Source: Candidatus Margulisiibacteriota bacterium (GTDB lineage: Bacteria > Margulisbacteria > WOR-1 > JAKLHX01 > JBAZKV01). From it: 31,141 nucleotides of DNA. Position numbers and translations under genes: made by a program. The stretch is taken from assembly GCA_041650635.1 (NCBI GenBank), contig JBAZKV010000021.1, forward strand, positions 1-31,141, given 5' to 3'. This document shows positions 1 to 8,185 of the stretch, in pieces. The notes below the pieces were generated by a model. The model was not told the DNA's origin and made no database searches. It worked only from the letters and a program-made list of their open reading frames with translations. Every line of letters starts with the position of its first letter. The first letter of the stretch is position 1.

Positions 1-1
1 G

Positions 2-400
2 CCTTCTTCAGATGCGATCAAGACCGTGCTTGATGAGTTTGCCGGATTTGTTGCCCTGCCGGAAGGACCGTCTGAAGAGAGGCTGCCCCCCTTACGGGAA
101 GACTTTGTAAAGACAGACCAAGAAAGTCCCCCGGCACAAAACAACGCTTCGGACCAGGTCTTGTATTCGCATCCAAAAAAACTCGCAATGGCATTATCCT
201 CAGAAAGAACCCCTGTCTGCGCCTATGTCCTATCGCTGATGCCGGCGGTGGCCTCGGCGGAGGTCCTATCTCTGATGCCGGAGCGCAGGAGAGAAATAGA
301 GAGCCTTATGAGGGCGCTAAAAAAACCGCCCATAGCGGAGAAACTGGATGAGGAGCTTCTTAAGACCCTCGCCGAAAAAATGGAAAGAATGAGCGTTTGA
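2..400 (+). CDS. FliG-like flagellar switch/export protein, 3' end only
   Basis: The reading frame is open from the window edge, so this is the end of a longer gene. A GTG at 26 exists, but codons before it continue the protein (SSDAIKT then VLDEF), which resembles the end of a FliG N-terminal domain. After a polar linker of about 30 residues comes a segment like the FliG middle domain: VLSLMP occurs twice, flanking an alanine-rich turn, followed by ERRREIESLMRAL. FliG normally continues for well over 100 residues with a C-terminal torque domain, but here a stop follows soon after. FliG forms the rotor ring on the membrane ring FliF and contacts FliM and FliH. fliH starts three bases downstream and fliI follows, supporting a flagellar or related export locus. 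The assignment rests on motif likeness and context; a divergent basal-body protein is the alternative. Confidence 0.55.
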   Translation, partial: PSSDAIKTVLDEFAGFVALPEGPSEERLPPLREDFVKTDQESPPAQNNASDQVLYSHPKKLAMALSSERTPVCAYVLSLMPAVASAEVLSLMPERRREIESLMRALKKPPIAEKLDEELLKTLAEKMERMSV

Positions 401-403
401 TAT

Positions 404-1141
404 ATGGCAATAATAAAAAGAACAAAAGTATTCGACAAAGGTACGATCGACCTGAAACAAGGTGCGTCTTCCGTTGGTTCTAACCGTGCTTCGTTTGCAG
501 AGCAAGAAGAGCCGTTGCCGGAAAGCACGGACTATTCCGGCGAGGAGGTTGGTCAGGAACAGCTTGAAGCAAAAGCCCAGGATGTGCTTTCACAGGCCAG
601 GGCCGAGTCTGAAGGCATTGTGGCTCAGGCAAGACAGGAGGCCGAGGAGATAAGAAGGCAGAGCAGGGAAGAGGGTTTCGAAGAAGGGCGGCGGCAGGGA
701 CAGCAGCAGGTGGACGACAATATAAAAGAAACCCTCGAAACGCTGAACCAGGCCGTCAAGGAAAGAAAAAAGATAATTAAGGATGCCGAAAGCGAGATCT
801 TGCGGCTTTCGCTAAAGGTGGCGGAGCAGGTTATCCGTAGCGAAGTATCTCTCAACAATGATGTGATAATGAACATGGTGGCGGAGGCGATAAACAGGGT
901 CAGCGACAGGGAAAACATCATAATCAAGGTCAGCAAGAATGACTTTGAACAGGTAAAGCAAAATAAGGAAAAGATAGCAGGCCTTGTGGACGGGATAAAG
1001 AACCTCTCTATTCTTGAGGATTCACAAATTGAGGCCGGAGGCTGCATCATAGAAACGAATCTCGGTTATGTCGACGCCAGGATAAGCACCAAGCTTTCGC
1101 TTATCGAGCAGCAAATGAAAAAGGTCCAGACCAGTGAGTAA
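404..1141 (+). CDS. fliH: FliH-like stator/regulator of the export ATPase
   Basis: A 245-residue protein with the FliH/YscL layout: a variable acidic N-terminus, a long charged coiled-coil region (about residues 55-125, rich in Glu, Gln, Arg and Ala, with repeated ARxEAEE-type patterns), and a C-terminal globular domain containing LSLKVAEQVIRSEV and a late EAGGCIIETNLGYVDA, typical of the family. FliH dimers bind the N-terminus of the ATPase FliI and hold it at the cytoplasmic face of the type III export gate. The start lies three bases after the FliG-like stop and the end overlaps the ATPase gene by eight bases, so the three are very likely one transcription unit. Flagellar and non-flagellar versions cannot be separated from this protein alone. 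Confidence 0.85.
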   Translation: MAIIKRTKVFDKGTIDLKQGASSVGSNRASFAEQEEPLPESTDYSGEEVGQEQLEAKAQDVLSQARAESEGIVAQARQEAEEIRRQSREEGFEEGRRQGQQQVDDNIKETLETLNQAVKERKKIIKDAESEILRLSLKVAEQVIRSEVSLNNDVIMNMVAEAINRVSDRENIIIKVSKNDFEQVKQNKEKIAGLVDGIKNLSILEDSQIEAGGCIIETNLGYVDARISTKLSLIEQQMKKVQTSE

Positions 1142-2462
1142 CTTTGAATCCCCCCTGATCGATTTTGAAAAATACCACAAGGCCATCGAGCGCTCGGAAA
1201 GTGTCAAAGTCATCGGCAAGGTCATCCAGGTGGTGGGTCTTATAATCGAAGCCCAGGTGCAGGGGGTCTCCATCGGTGACCTGTGCGTGGTAAAACTGGG
1301 AAACGAGGGGAATTTTACCTACAGTGAAGTCGTCGGCTTTAAAGAAGGCAGGGTTCTTCTTATGCCGCTGGGCACCACCTCCGGCATACATCCCGGGGCA
1401 GAGGTCCTTGCCGCAGGAAGACCTTTGTCGGTCAAAGTTGGGCCTTCTATCCTTGGAAGGGTGCTTAACGGGTTGGGAGAGCCCATCGATGATAAGGGGC
1501 CCGTTGTTGCCGACGAAGAAAGAGCTTTGGACAGCGATCCTCCAGACCCCGTCAAGCGGCCCAGGGTGACGGACATTCTCAGGGTGGGCATTAGAGCCAT
1601 AGACGGGCTTCTGACCATCGGAAGAGGACAACGGATGGGCATCTTTGCGGGCTCCGGCGTCGGCAAGTCCACGCTGATGGGGATGATAGCAAGGAACGCC
1701 GAGGCGGATGTCAACGTGATAGGCCTAATAGGAGAGCGCGGAAGAGAGGTCAGGGACTTTATAGAAGAATCTCTGGGCGAAGAAGGCATGAAAAAATCCG
1801 TGGTGGTGGTCGCCACTTCCGACCAGCCTCCTCTCATAAGGCTAAAGGCGTCTTTTGTGGCAACAGCGATAGCCGAATACTTCCGCGACAAAGATATGAG
1901 GGTAATCCTCATGATGGACTCGGTGACAAGATTTGCCTATGCGCAGAGGGATGTGGGCCTTGCCACCGGGGAGCCTCCGACCACAAGGGGCTATACCCCC
2001 TCTGTTTTTGCCCTTCTTCCAAAACTGATGGAAAGGTCGGGTACCGCGGAGGTCGGCTCCATCACCGGTTTTTATACTATACTGGTAGAAGGTGATGATT
2101 TTAACGAGCCTATCTCAGACCAGTCCCGGAGCATCCTTGACGGGCATATAATCCTGTCAAGGGATGTGGCGGCCAAGAACCATTATCCGGCCATAGATGT
2201 GCTGCACAGCGTGAGCCGTCTTATGACCAACCTGGTGTCAGACGAGCACAAAGAGGCAGCTGCCAAACTCCGCGAGGTCCTGGCCAGATACTCGGAAGCA
2301 GAAGACCTTATTAACATAGGCGCCTATGTAAAAGGCAGCAATCCCAAAATAGACGATGCCATAGCCAAGATAGACCAGGTCAACGATTTTCTTAAGCAGG
2401 GGACCTTTGAGCAGGTGGAGTTTGAAGAAATGCTGGACCAGCTGATGGGGATCTTTTACTGA
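1134..2462 (+). CDS. fliI: Flagellar/type III export ATPase FliI
   Basis: A 442-residue FliI/YscN-family ATPase, related to the F1 beta subunit, that powers unfolding and delivery of substrates to the type III export gate. An N-terminal beta-barrel region is followed by the catalytic core: Walker A GSGVGKST near residue 173, GERGREVRDF, the Walker B strand VILMMDSVTRFAYAQR near residues 257-272, and the family stretch GEPPTTRGYTPSVF. EGDDFNEPISD and the C-terminal helical domain follow. Length is normal. The GTG start overlaps the end of fliH by eight bases, and the stop TGA shares one base with the glyS start, implying coupled translation. No fliJ gene follows; the operon moves straight to tRNA synthetases. 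The family call is secure; flagellar rather than virulence-type secretion is inferred from the FliG-like neighbour. Confidence 0.93.
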   Translation: MSNFESPLIDFEKYHKAIERSESVKVIGKVIQVVGLIIEAQVQGVSIGDLCVVKLGNEGNFTYSEVVGFKEGRVLLMPLGTTSGIHPGAEVLAAGRPLSVKVGPSILGRVLNGLGEPIDDKGPVVADEERALDSDPPDPVKRPRVTDILRVGIRAIDGLLTIGRGQRMGIFAGSGVGKSTLMGMIARNAEADVNVIGLIGERGREVRDFIEESLGEEGMKKSVVVVATSDQPPLIRLKASFVATAIAEYFRDKDMRVILMMDSVTRFAYAQRDVGLATGEPPTTRGYTPSVFALLPKLMERSGTAEVGSITGFYTILVEGDDFNEPISDQSRSILDGHIILSRDVAAKNHYPAIDVLHSVSRLMTNLVSDEHKEAAAKLREVLARYSEAEDLINIGAYVKGSNPKIDDAIAKIDQVNDFLKQGTFEQVEFEEMLDQLMGIFY

Positions 2463-4513
2463 TGAGCAACAATTTTTTACTGGAGATCGGAACAGAGGAA
2501 ATACCTTCAAGGTTTTTGGAGGCGGTGCTTGCCGATCTAAAACGCCTGGCCGAGCAACAGCTGCAGGAAAGCGATCTGCAGTTTTCTTCAGTAGAAACGC
2601 TCGGGACTCCGAGGAGGCTTGTGCTTTTTATCCGCGGCCTAGAGGATAAGCAGCAGGACAAAGTGCTTGAGATAAAAGGGCCTCCAAGATCGGCAGCCTT
2701 TGACAAAGAGGGCGGTCTTACAAAAGCCGCGGAAGGTTTTGCAAAGGCACAGGGGATAGATGCAAAAAAACTCATTGTCAAAGACACCCAGTCCGGCGAT
2801 TATGTTTTTGCCGTCGTAAAAAGGAAGGGCAAGAGCGCCGAAGCTCTTCTTAAGGAGAGCCTTCCTAAACTGGTGGAGCAGCTGCCGCTTCCTGTCTCTA
2901 TGAAATGGGGCGATGGCACGCACTCTTTTATACGTCCTCTGCACTATATACTGGCTGTTCTTGGCAGTAAGCCTGTCAAACTGTCCTTTAAAGGGAAAGC
3001 GTCGTCCAATAAATCCAGGGGGCACCGCCTGCTGGATGGCAACAAGACCATCTCTTACAGCGGCTTGGCTGACATGGACCAGTTCAAATCCTTTCTGGCA
3101 AAGCACGGGGTGGTGCTTTCAAAACAGGACCGGCTTGAGCTGATCAAAGGGCAGATAAAAGACTTTGAAAAAAAGAACAATATAAAGATAAAGCAGGATT
3201 TAGAATTGCTGAACGAGACCGCCAACCTTGCCGAGAATCCCTCTGTTGTTGCGGGAAGTTTTCTTCAACAGTTCCTTCTGGTACTGCCGCAGGATGTTAT
3301 TGCGACCGTGGTCAAAAAACAGCAGAAATGCTTTCCCTCGGACGGCGCAGCCTTCTTTTTGATAGTGTCGGACGGAGGGGAAAAGGGGAATGTGAAGGCA
3401 GGGTACGAACAGGTGGTCAACGCCAGGCTAAGCGACGCCAAGTTCTTTTATGACGAAGACCTTAAGAACACGCTGGATTCCATGATAGAAAAGACAAAAA
3501 AGATCACTTTCCTTGAAAAGGCAGGCAGCATGTTCGAAAAAACAGCCAGGGTCAGCGAGATATCAAAGTATATCTGCCACGAACTGCTAGATAAAAAGGA
3601 TATCTGGAGCATTGTGGAAAGGTCCTGCAGCCTTCTAAAGTTCGATCTTTCTTCTCATATGGTCGGCGAATTCTCGTCCCTGGCCGGCATAATGGGAAGA
3701 GAATACTGTCTTGTTATGGGGGAGGACAGCCGTGTCGCAAGAGCGGTTTACGAACATTATCTGCCGAGGTTTTCTGGAGATGACACGCCCAAAGAGATCT
3801 ACGGGGCGGTCTGCGGCATCGCCGACAGGATAGACACTTTATGCGCCTGCTTTGCGGCAGGGCTGATCCCCACCGGCTCCGAGGACCCTTATGCCTTAAG
3901 AAGGGCGGCGCAGGGAATCGTATCCATCATTCTTGCGATGGATCTGTCCGTAGATGTCGACAGGCTGCTTGACAAAGCGCTTGAGGCAAACGGAACAATG
4001 GACCCCGGACTTAAAAAGAAACTCTCCGACTTTATCGGGCAAAGGCTTAAGGCAGTGCTTGAGGGCGAAGGGATAAAGTATGACGTCTGCGACGCTCTGA
4101 TAAACGGCGCCTCAAACCTGACCGAAACATATTGCAAAGCTTTTGTCCTTAACGGTTCGCTTGCAAACAGCCGCGTCAAAGGCATAATAATGTGCGCGGA
4201 CAGGATAGGCAGGATAGCGGGGAAGGCGGAAAGCGGAAAGGCGGACACAAGCCTCTTTATCGAGGACGGGGAAAAGAAATTGTATTCCGCCTTTGTTCAG
4301 ACAAAGGATCTGTTTAACGAAGCTATAGGTATAAAGCAGCAGGAGAAAGCGCTGCTGACCCTGGCCAATCTTACTCCTGCGGTAGAGGAATTTTTTGAAA
4401 AGGTGCTAGTCATGCATCAGGATGAGAACATAAGAAAGAACAGGCTGGCGCTTTTAAATGAATTGAACGGTTTATATTTGCGGTTTGCTGATCTTGGAAA
4501 GATAGTAATTTAA
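2462..4513 (+). CDS. glyS: Glycyl-tRNA synthetase beta subunit
   Basis: A 683-residue protein opening with the diagnostic LLEIGTEEIPSRFL. It continues with LGTPRRLVLFIRGL, GPPRSAAFDKEG, MKWGDGTHSFIRPLHYILAV and an HD-like region (SSHMVGEFSSLAGIMGREY), all hallmarks of the bacterial GlyRS beta chain. The beta subunit binds tRNA-Gly and pairs with the alpha subunit (GlyQ) in an alpha2beta2 enzyme that makes glycyl-tRNA in the cytosol. The ATG overlaps the fliI stop by one base. The partner glyQ lies more than 1 kb downstream with proS between them, an unusual arrangement. Near residues 585-595 a purine-rich stretch reads AGKAESGKAD, possibly a small sequence expansion. Length is normal and identification is secure. 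Confidence 0.97.
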   Translation: MSNNFLLEIGTEEIPSRFLEAVLADLKRLAEQQLQESDLQFSSVETLGTPRRLVLFIRGLEDKQQDKVLEIKGPPRSAAFDKEGGLTKAAEGFAKAQGIDAKKLIVKDTQSGDYVFAVVKRKGKSAEALLKESLPKLVEQLPLPVSMKWGDGTHSFIRPLHYILAVLGSKPVKLSFKGKASSNKSRGHRLLDGNKTISYSGLADMDQFKSFLAKHGVVLSKQDRLELIKGQIKDFEKKNNIKIKQDLELLNETANLAENPSVVAGSFLQQFLLVLPQDVIATVVKKQQKCFPSDGAAFFLIVSDGGEKGNVKAGYEQVVNARLSDAKFFYDEDLKNTLDSMIEKTKKITFLEKAGSMFEKTARVSEISKYICHELLDKKDIWSIVERSCSLLKFDLSSHMVGEFSSLAGIMGREYCLVMGEDSRVARAVYEHYLPRFSGDDTPKEIYGAVCGIADRIDTLCACFAAGLIPTGSEDPYALRRAAQGIVSIILAMDLSVDVDRLLDKALEANGTMDPGLKKKLSDFIGQRLKAVLEGEGIKYDVCDALINGASNLTETYCKAFVLNGSLANSRVKGIIMCADRIGRIAGKAESGKADTSLFIEDGEKKLYSAFVQTKDLFNEAIGIKQQEKALLTLANLTPAVEEFFEKVLVMHQDENIRKNRLALLNELNGLYLRFADLGKIVI

Positions 4514-4528
4514 GCGAAAAGGGAGAAC

Positions 4529-5797
4529 ATGAGATATTCACAGCTGCTGATCCCTACCTTAAGGGAAGACCCCAAAGAGGCCGAGGTGGTAAGCCACAGG
4601 CTGATGTTGAGAGCCGGCTACATAAGAAAGCTGGCCGCCGGGATATATACTCTTCTTCCTCTGGGATGGAAGGTCATAAGAAAGATAGAAGATATTGTCC
4701 GCGATGAGATGGACAAAGCGGGAGCGCAGCAATTGCTTCTTCCCGCGGTACAGCCCTCAGAGCTATGGAAAGAGACGGGAAGATGGGATGTTTACGGAAA
4801 GGAACTGATGAGGATAAAGGACAGGCACGAAAGAGACTTCTGCCTTGGGCCTACCCACGAAGAAGTGATAACAGACCTGGTGAGGAACAATGTGAGCTCT
4901 TATAAGGAGCTGCCTCTGATGCTTTACCAGATACAGACAAAGTTCCGCGACGAGATCCGTCCAAGGTTCGGCCTGATGCGCGGAAGGGAGTTTTTGATGA
5001 AGGACTGTTACAGCTTTGATGGTGATGATAAAGGGATGGAAAAAAGTTATGAAAAAATGAGGCAGGCATACCGGAACATTTTTAGAAGATGCGGGTTAAA
5101 TTATAGAGAGGTGGAGGCCGATCCTGGCGCTATCGGAGGGGGGTTCTCGCAGGAGTTCATGGTAGTGGCAAGCACAGGAGAAGAAGAGATAGCCTATTGC
5201 AGCGACTGTTCTTATGCCGTATCAAAAGAAATGTCCAAGATAGAAAGCGACAATTCCTGCGTCAAATGCTCTACCGGGGTGCTTAAGATAGAAAGAGGGA
5301 TAGAGGTGGGGCATATCTTTAAACTGGGCACAAAATACAGCGAAAAGATGAACGCTACCTATCTTGATGAGGCAGGAGCAAGGAAGCCGTTCGTAATGGG
5401 CTGTTACGGCATAGGAATAGGAAGGACAGCGGCCGCTGCCATAGAGCAGAACCACGATGACAACGGCATTATCTGGCCGGAGGCGATAGCTCCGTACAAA
5501 GCAGCTGTTATCCCGGTTAATGCAGCGGACCCGGGGCAGATGGAGGCTGCGGAAAAAATATATAAGGAACTATCGGACAGGGGTATAGAGGCCGTTCTTG
5601 ACGACCGGGACGAAAGGGCAGGGGTCAAGTTCAAGGACATAGACCTGATAGGCATACCGTACAAAATTGTGCTTGGCAAGATGCTTAAAGAAGGCAAGGT
5701 AGAGGTGGCGGTAAGGAAGACGGGAGAAAAAAAGCTGATCCCGTTGGACAATGTTGCGGAAGAGATCAACAAGCAGGGTCAAGGGGTAAGGGTATAG
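4529..5797 (+). CDS. proS: Prolyl-tRNA synthetase lacking the editing insertion
   Basis: A 422-residue class II synthetase that charges tRNA-Pro. It opens with QLLIPTLREDPKEAEVVSH and has the motif 2 region (FRDEIRPRFGLMRGREFLMKD), the motif 3 region (GCYGIGIGRTAAAAIEQ) and a C-terminal anticodon-binding domain (DDRDERAGVKFKD). Bacterial-type ProRS is usually about 570 residues because a roughly 180-residue INS domain between motifs 2 and 3 removes mischarged alanine. Here AIGGGFSQEF is followed by only a short segment with two CxxC pairs (YCSDC and CVKC), then RGIEVGHIFKLGTKYSE, so INS is absent. Short forms are known in alphaproteobacteria, where a separate protein can edit. It starts 15 bases after glyS behind an AAAAGGGAG ribosome site. 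Confidence 0.96.
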   Translation: MRYSQLLIPTLREDPKEAEVVSHRLMLRAGYIRKLAAGIYTLLPLGWKVIRKIEDIVRDEMDKAGAQQLLLPAVQPSELWKETGRWDVYGKELMRIKDRHERDFCLGPTHEEVITDLVRNNVSSYKELPLMLYQIQTKFRDEIRPRFGLMRGREFLMKDCYSFDGDDKGMEKSYEKMRQAYRNIFRRCGLNYREVEADPGAIGGGFSQEFMVVASTGEEEIAYCSDCSYAVSKEMSKIESDNSCVKCSTGVLKIERGIEVGHIFKLGTKYSEKMNATYLDEAGARKPFVMGCYGIGIGRTAAAAIEQNHDDNGIIWPEAIAPYKAAVIPVNAADPGQMEAAEKIYKELSDRGIEAVLDDRDERAGVKFKDIDLIGIPYKIVLGKMLKEGKVEVAVRKTGEKKLIPLDNVAEEINKQGQGVRV

Positions 5798-5807
5798 TAG
5801 GGGGTAG

Positions 5808-5813
5808 TATAAT
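5808..5813 (+). promoter_or_regulatory. TATAAT box just upstream of glyQ
   Basis: A perfect TATAAT lies six bases before the glyQ ATG, so transcription would begin at or next to the start codon. No good -35 box is visible at the usual distance. A G-rich stretch (GGGGG around 5800-5804) is about 15 bases from the ATG, too far for an ordinary ribosome site. Two other genes here show the same geometry. Confidence 0.4.
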
Positions 5814-5819
5814 AAATAA

Positions 5820-6755
5820 ATGTCAAAAAATAAAAAACAATTTCTGACCTTTCAGGAGATAATCCTCAACCTGTCACAGTACTGGTCCAAAAAGGGCTGC
5901 GTGCTGCAGCAGCCCTATGATATGGAAAAAGGAGCCGGCACCATGAGCCCGCCGACCTTTTTCAGGGTGCTGGGGCCGGAGCCATGGAATGTGGCTTATG
6001 TGGACCCGGTCAGACGGCCCGGGGATGGAAGATATGGAGAGAACCCAAACAGGTTGTTCCATTATTATCAATACCAGGTAATTTTGAAACCTTCTCCTCT
6101 TGAGGTGCAGGACCTCTATGTTGACAGTCTCCGGAGCCTCGGGATAGAGCCCGAAAAGCATGATCTCCGGTTTATCGAGGACAACTGGGAATCCCCCACG
6201 CTGGGGGCCTGGGGTGTGGGCTGGGAGGTGTGGCTGGACGGACTTGAAATCACGCAGTTCACCTATTTTCAACAGTGCGGCGGTATCGATCTCAAGCCCA
6301 TCAGTGCCGAGATCACTTATGGACTTGAGCGTATCGCAATGTACCTGCAAAAAAAGAAAAATGTCTATGACATAATCTGGAGCGGAGATACGACATATGG
6401 GGATATCCATCTTCAGGCTGAAAAAGAGCATTCCAAATACAATTTTGAGGAAGCCGATACCGCTATGCTCTCGCTTATGTTCGACAGCTGCGAAAAGGAG
6501 GCCGGACGCGTTATCATTAAAGGGCTGGTGCTGCCTTCTTATGATCAGGTCCTCAAATGCTCCCATCTTTTTAACCTGCTGGAAGCGCGCGGAGCCATCA
6601 GCGTTACCGAAAGGGCGCACTATATAGGCAGGATAAGAAAGCTTGCCAGGCTCTGCGCAAGGGCATATCTTGACCAGAGACAGGAGCTGGGTTATCCGCT
6701 TATCAAAGCCCCTCGACTCGCAGAGCTCGCTCGGGGTAAAGAAAGGACAAAATAA
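5820..6755 (+). CDS. glyQ: Glycyl-tRNA synthetase alpha subunit
   Basis: A 311-residue GlyRS alpha chain, which carries the class II catalytic site for glycine activation. Diagnostic stretches are TFQEIILNLSQYWSKKGC, LQQPYDMEKGAGTMSPPTFF, GPEPWNVAYVDPVRRPGDGR, QYQVILKPSP, EDNWESPTLGAWGVGWEVW and GLEITQFTYFQQCGG. It acts with GlyS, encoded more than 1 kb upstream on the other side of proS. Related proteins normally end soon after the equivalent of ELGYPLI; here about 16 extra residues (KAPRLAELARGKERTK) are encoded mostly by a short palindromic repeat at 6709-6737. The start is ATG with a TATAAT box six bases upstream. Identification is certain. Confidence 0.97.
   Translation: MSKNKKQFLTFQEIILNLSQYWSKKGCVLQQPYDMEKGAGTMSPPTFFRVLGPEPWNVAYVDPVRRPGDGRYGENPNRLFHYYQYQVILKPSPLEVQDLYVDSLRSLGIEPEKHDLRFIEDNWESPTLGAWGVGWEVWLDGLEITQFTYFQQCGGIDLKPISAEITYGLERIAMYLQKKKNVYDIIWSGDTTYGDIHLQAEKEHSKYNFEEADTAMLSLMFDSCEKEAGRVIIKGLVLPSYDQVLKCSHLFNLLEARGAISVTERAHYIGRIRKLARLCARAYLDQRQELGYPLIKAPRLAELARGKERTK
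6709..6737 (+). repeat. Short palindromic repeat encoding the GlyQ tail
   Basis: CCCCTCGACTC is followed by an internal GAGCTC palindrome and closes with GCTCGGGG, so the ends can pair (CCCC with GGGG, plus CGA/TCG-type pairing). A close relative sits at 18700-18720 inside the second histidine kinase, sharing AGCCCCTCGACTC and CGGGGT. Both copies are read in frame. Confidence 0.6.
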
Positions 6756-7442
6756 ATGGTAAAGCTTCTTGATATTTTTGAAAAGAAAAAACTGACCCTG
6801 ATAGTAAGCCTTCCGGATAATGATATTGAATTTGCCAAGGCGGCGATCGCGGGAGGGGCCGATGCCCTAAAGGTCCACTGCAATATCCAGCACAAGGCCA
6901 GCGGGGTGTCCTTTGGCAGTTTTGCCCAGGAAAAAGCAAGGTTTGAGCAGATATTAAAGATAGCAAAGATCCCGGTCGGCATAGTGCCGGGAGCCCAGGT
7001 AAAGCCCACAGAGGCAGACATGAAGGAAGCGGTCAAGATGGGGTTTGATTTTTTTGATATGAATGTCGATGACATTCCCGCCTTTATGCTGGGGCTTAAG
7101 AATATCACCAAGATCGCCGCCGTCGACGGCAAACAGTCCATGGACAAAGTGGTGCACCTTAAAGCCTCGCATATTGACGGGCTTGAGGCCGCGATCGTTC
7201 CGCATCTTGGGTACGGGCAAAACCTTACCGTGGGCGACCTGCAGTATTACATCAGCCTGGCTATTTCTTCCGCATTGCCGGTCATTGTCCCGACGCAGCG
7301 CCGCATAGAGCCTGACGAGATCCCCATCCTTGCGGATACCGGCGTAAAATCCGTCATGATAGGAGCTATTGTAACGGGCAAGACCGCCGCATCCATAGAA
7401 GAAGCCGCAAAAAGCTTTAAAGAGGCGATCGATCAGCTGTGA
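6756..7442 (+). CDS. TIM-barrel protein of unknown function
   Basis: A 228-residue protein with an alternating beta/alpha pattern. It has an early strand ending in an acidic turn (LIVSLPDND), AGGADALKVHCN, PVGIVPGAQ, GFDFFDMNVDD, then PVIVPTQRRIEPDEI and a late GVKSVMIGAIVTGKT, which looks like the phosphate-binding end of ribulose-phosphate-type TIM barrels (the HisA, NanE and ThiE kind). I do not recognise a specific enzyme. The ATG directly follows the glyQ stop and the end overlaps the metallophosphoesterase gene by four bases, so it is probably co-transcribed with both. A sugar-phosphate or cofactor-related enzyme is plausible, but no substrate can be named. The gene looks complete, with composition like its neighbours. 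Confidence 0.6.
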   Translation: MVKLLDIFEKKKLTLIVSLPDNDIEFAKAAIAGGADALKVHCNIQHKASGVSFGSFAQEKARFEQILKIAKIPVGIVPGAQVKPTEADMKEAVKMGFDFFDMNVDDIPAFMLGLKNITKIAAVDGKQSMDKVVHLKASHIDGLEAAIVPHLGYGQNLTVGDLQYYISLAISSALPVIVPTQRRIEPDEIPILADTGVKSVMIGAIVTGKTAASIEEAAKSFKEAIDQL

Positions 7443-8185
7443 AGCATCTGGGGGTCCTGTTCATCTGTCTGTCCGTCCTGTGTTCCTGCGCTTTTGCCTT
7501 TTCCTTTGCTGTGATAGGTGATGTTCAGGGTAGTAACGATACATTCAGAAAAGCCATCGGCCTGATGAACCGGGACCCCTCGCTCCTTTTTGCCGTCAAT
7601 ACCGGGGACCTGACCCCCTACGGTACAGAGTGGGAATATAACAAATACATAAATGTTATGTCCGCGAGCAAGGTCAGGTTCTACAACCTTGCCGGTAATC
7701 ATGACGATAAAAGGGGAGGTCTGGAAAGGTTCAGAAAGCATTTTGGCTCTCCTTATTATTCCTGGGAAGTAGAAGGGGTGCGCTTTGTCTCGCTTTATAA
7801 TGCCTCACGCAAAGGTCTTGGCGGACAGCAATATAACTGGCTGAAAAAAGAATTGAAAGCCAACAGAAATAAGCCCAAGATCGTTTTTATGCACAAGCCG
7901 CTCTTTGATATATCAGGTTCCTTTCCGGATGAGGTGATGCTGCCTGCCTCACAGGCTCAGGAACTTATCTCGTTATTCGAAAATAACCGGGTTTCAGCGG
8001 TCTTTTGCGGACATGTGCACGGCTATGTGAGCGAAAAGAGAAGCGGCATAACCTATATTATTTCCGGCGGGGGAGGAGGAAGACTGCATCTTCCTCATTT
8101 TGCGGGAGGGTTCCATCACTATGTTAAAGCCACCTGGAAGAATGGCAGGTTGATCACGGAGGTCGTCAAAATTGCAGCTGAATAA
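7439..8185 (+). CDS. Secreted calcineurin-like metallophosphoesterase
   Basis: A 248-residue protein with a hydrophobic leader (about residues 4-21, ending CAFAFS; a lipoprotein-like cysteine lies within it), so it is probably exported. The metallophosphoesterase metal ligands appear in order: GDVQ near residue 27, NTGDL, AGNHDD, FMHKP and CGHVHGY near residue 185. These enzymes cleave phosphomono- or phosphodiesters with two metal ions; the substrate cannot be read from sequence. The GTG start shares four bases with the preceding stop (GTGA). The end overlaps the DUF4127 gene by 14 bases, so the pair is probably translated together. Confidence 0.85.
   Translation: MKHLGVLFICLSVLCSCAFAFSFAVIGDVQGSNDTFRKAIGLMNRDPSLLFAVNTGDLTPYGTEWEYNKYINVMSASKVRFYNLAGNHDDKRGGLERFRKHFGSPYYSWEVEGVRFVSLYNASRKGLGGQQYNWLKKELKANRNKPKIVFMHKPLFDISGSFPDEVMLPASQAQELISLFENNRVSAVFCGHVHGYVSEKRSGITYIISGGGGGRLHLPHFAGGFHHYVKATWKNGRLITEVVKIAAE
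8158..8162 (+). promoter_or_regulatory. Ribosome binding site fixing the DUF4127 TTG start
   Basis: GGAGG lies nine bases before a TTG at 8172, inside the end of the metallophosphoesterase gene. It is one of the better Shine-Dalgarno matches in the window and supports the rare TTG start. Confidence 0.65.

Noticed and set aside
4220..4250. Purine-rich GGCGGAAAGCGGAAAGG stretch in glyS as a mobile repeat.
   Set aside because: It is short, no second copy was noticed in the window, and a lysine/glycine-rich loop could be native.
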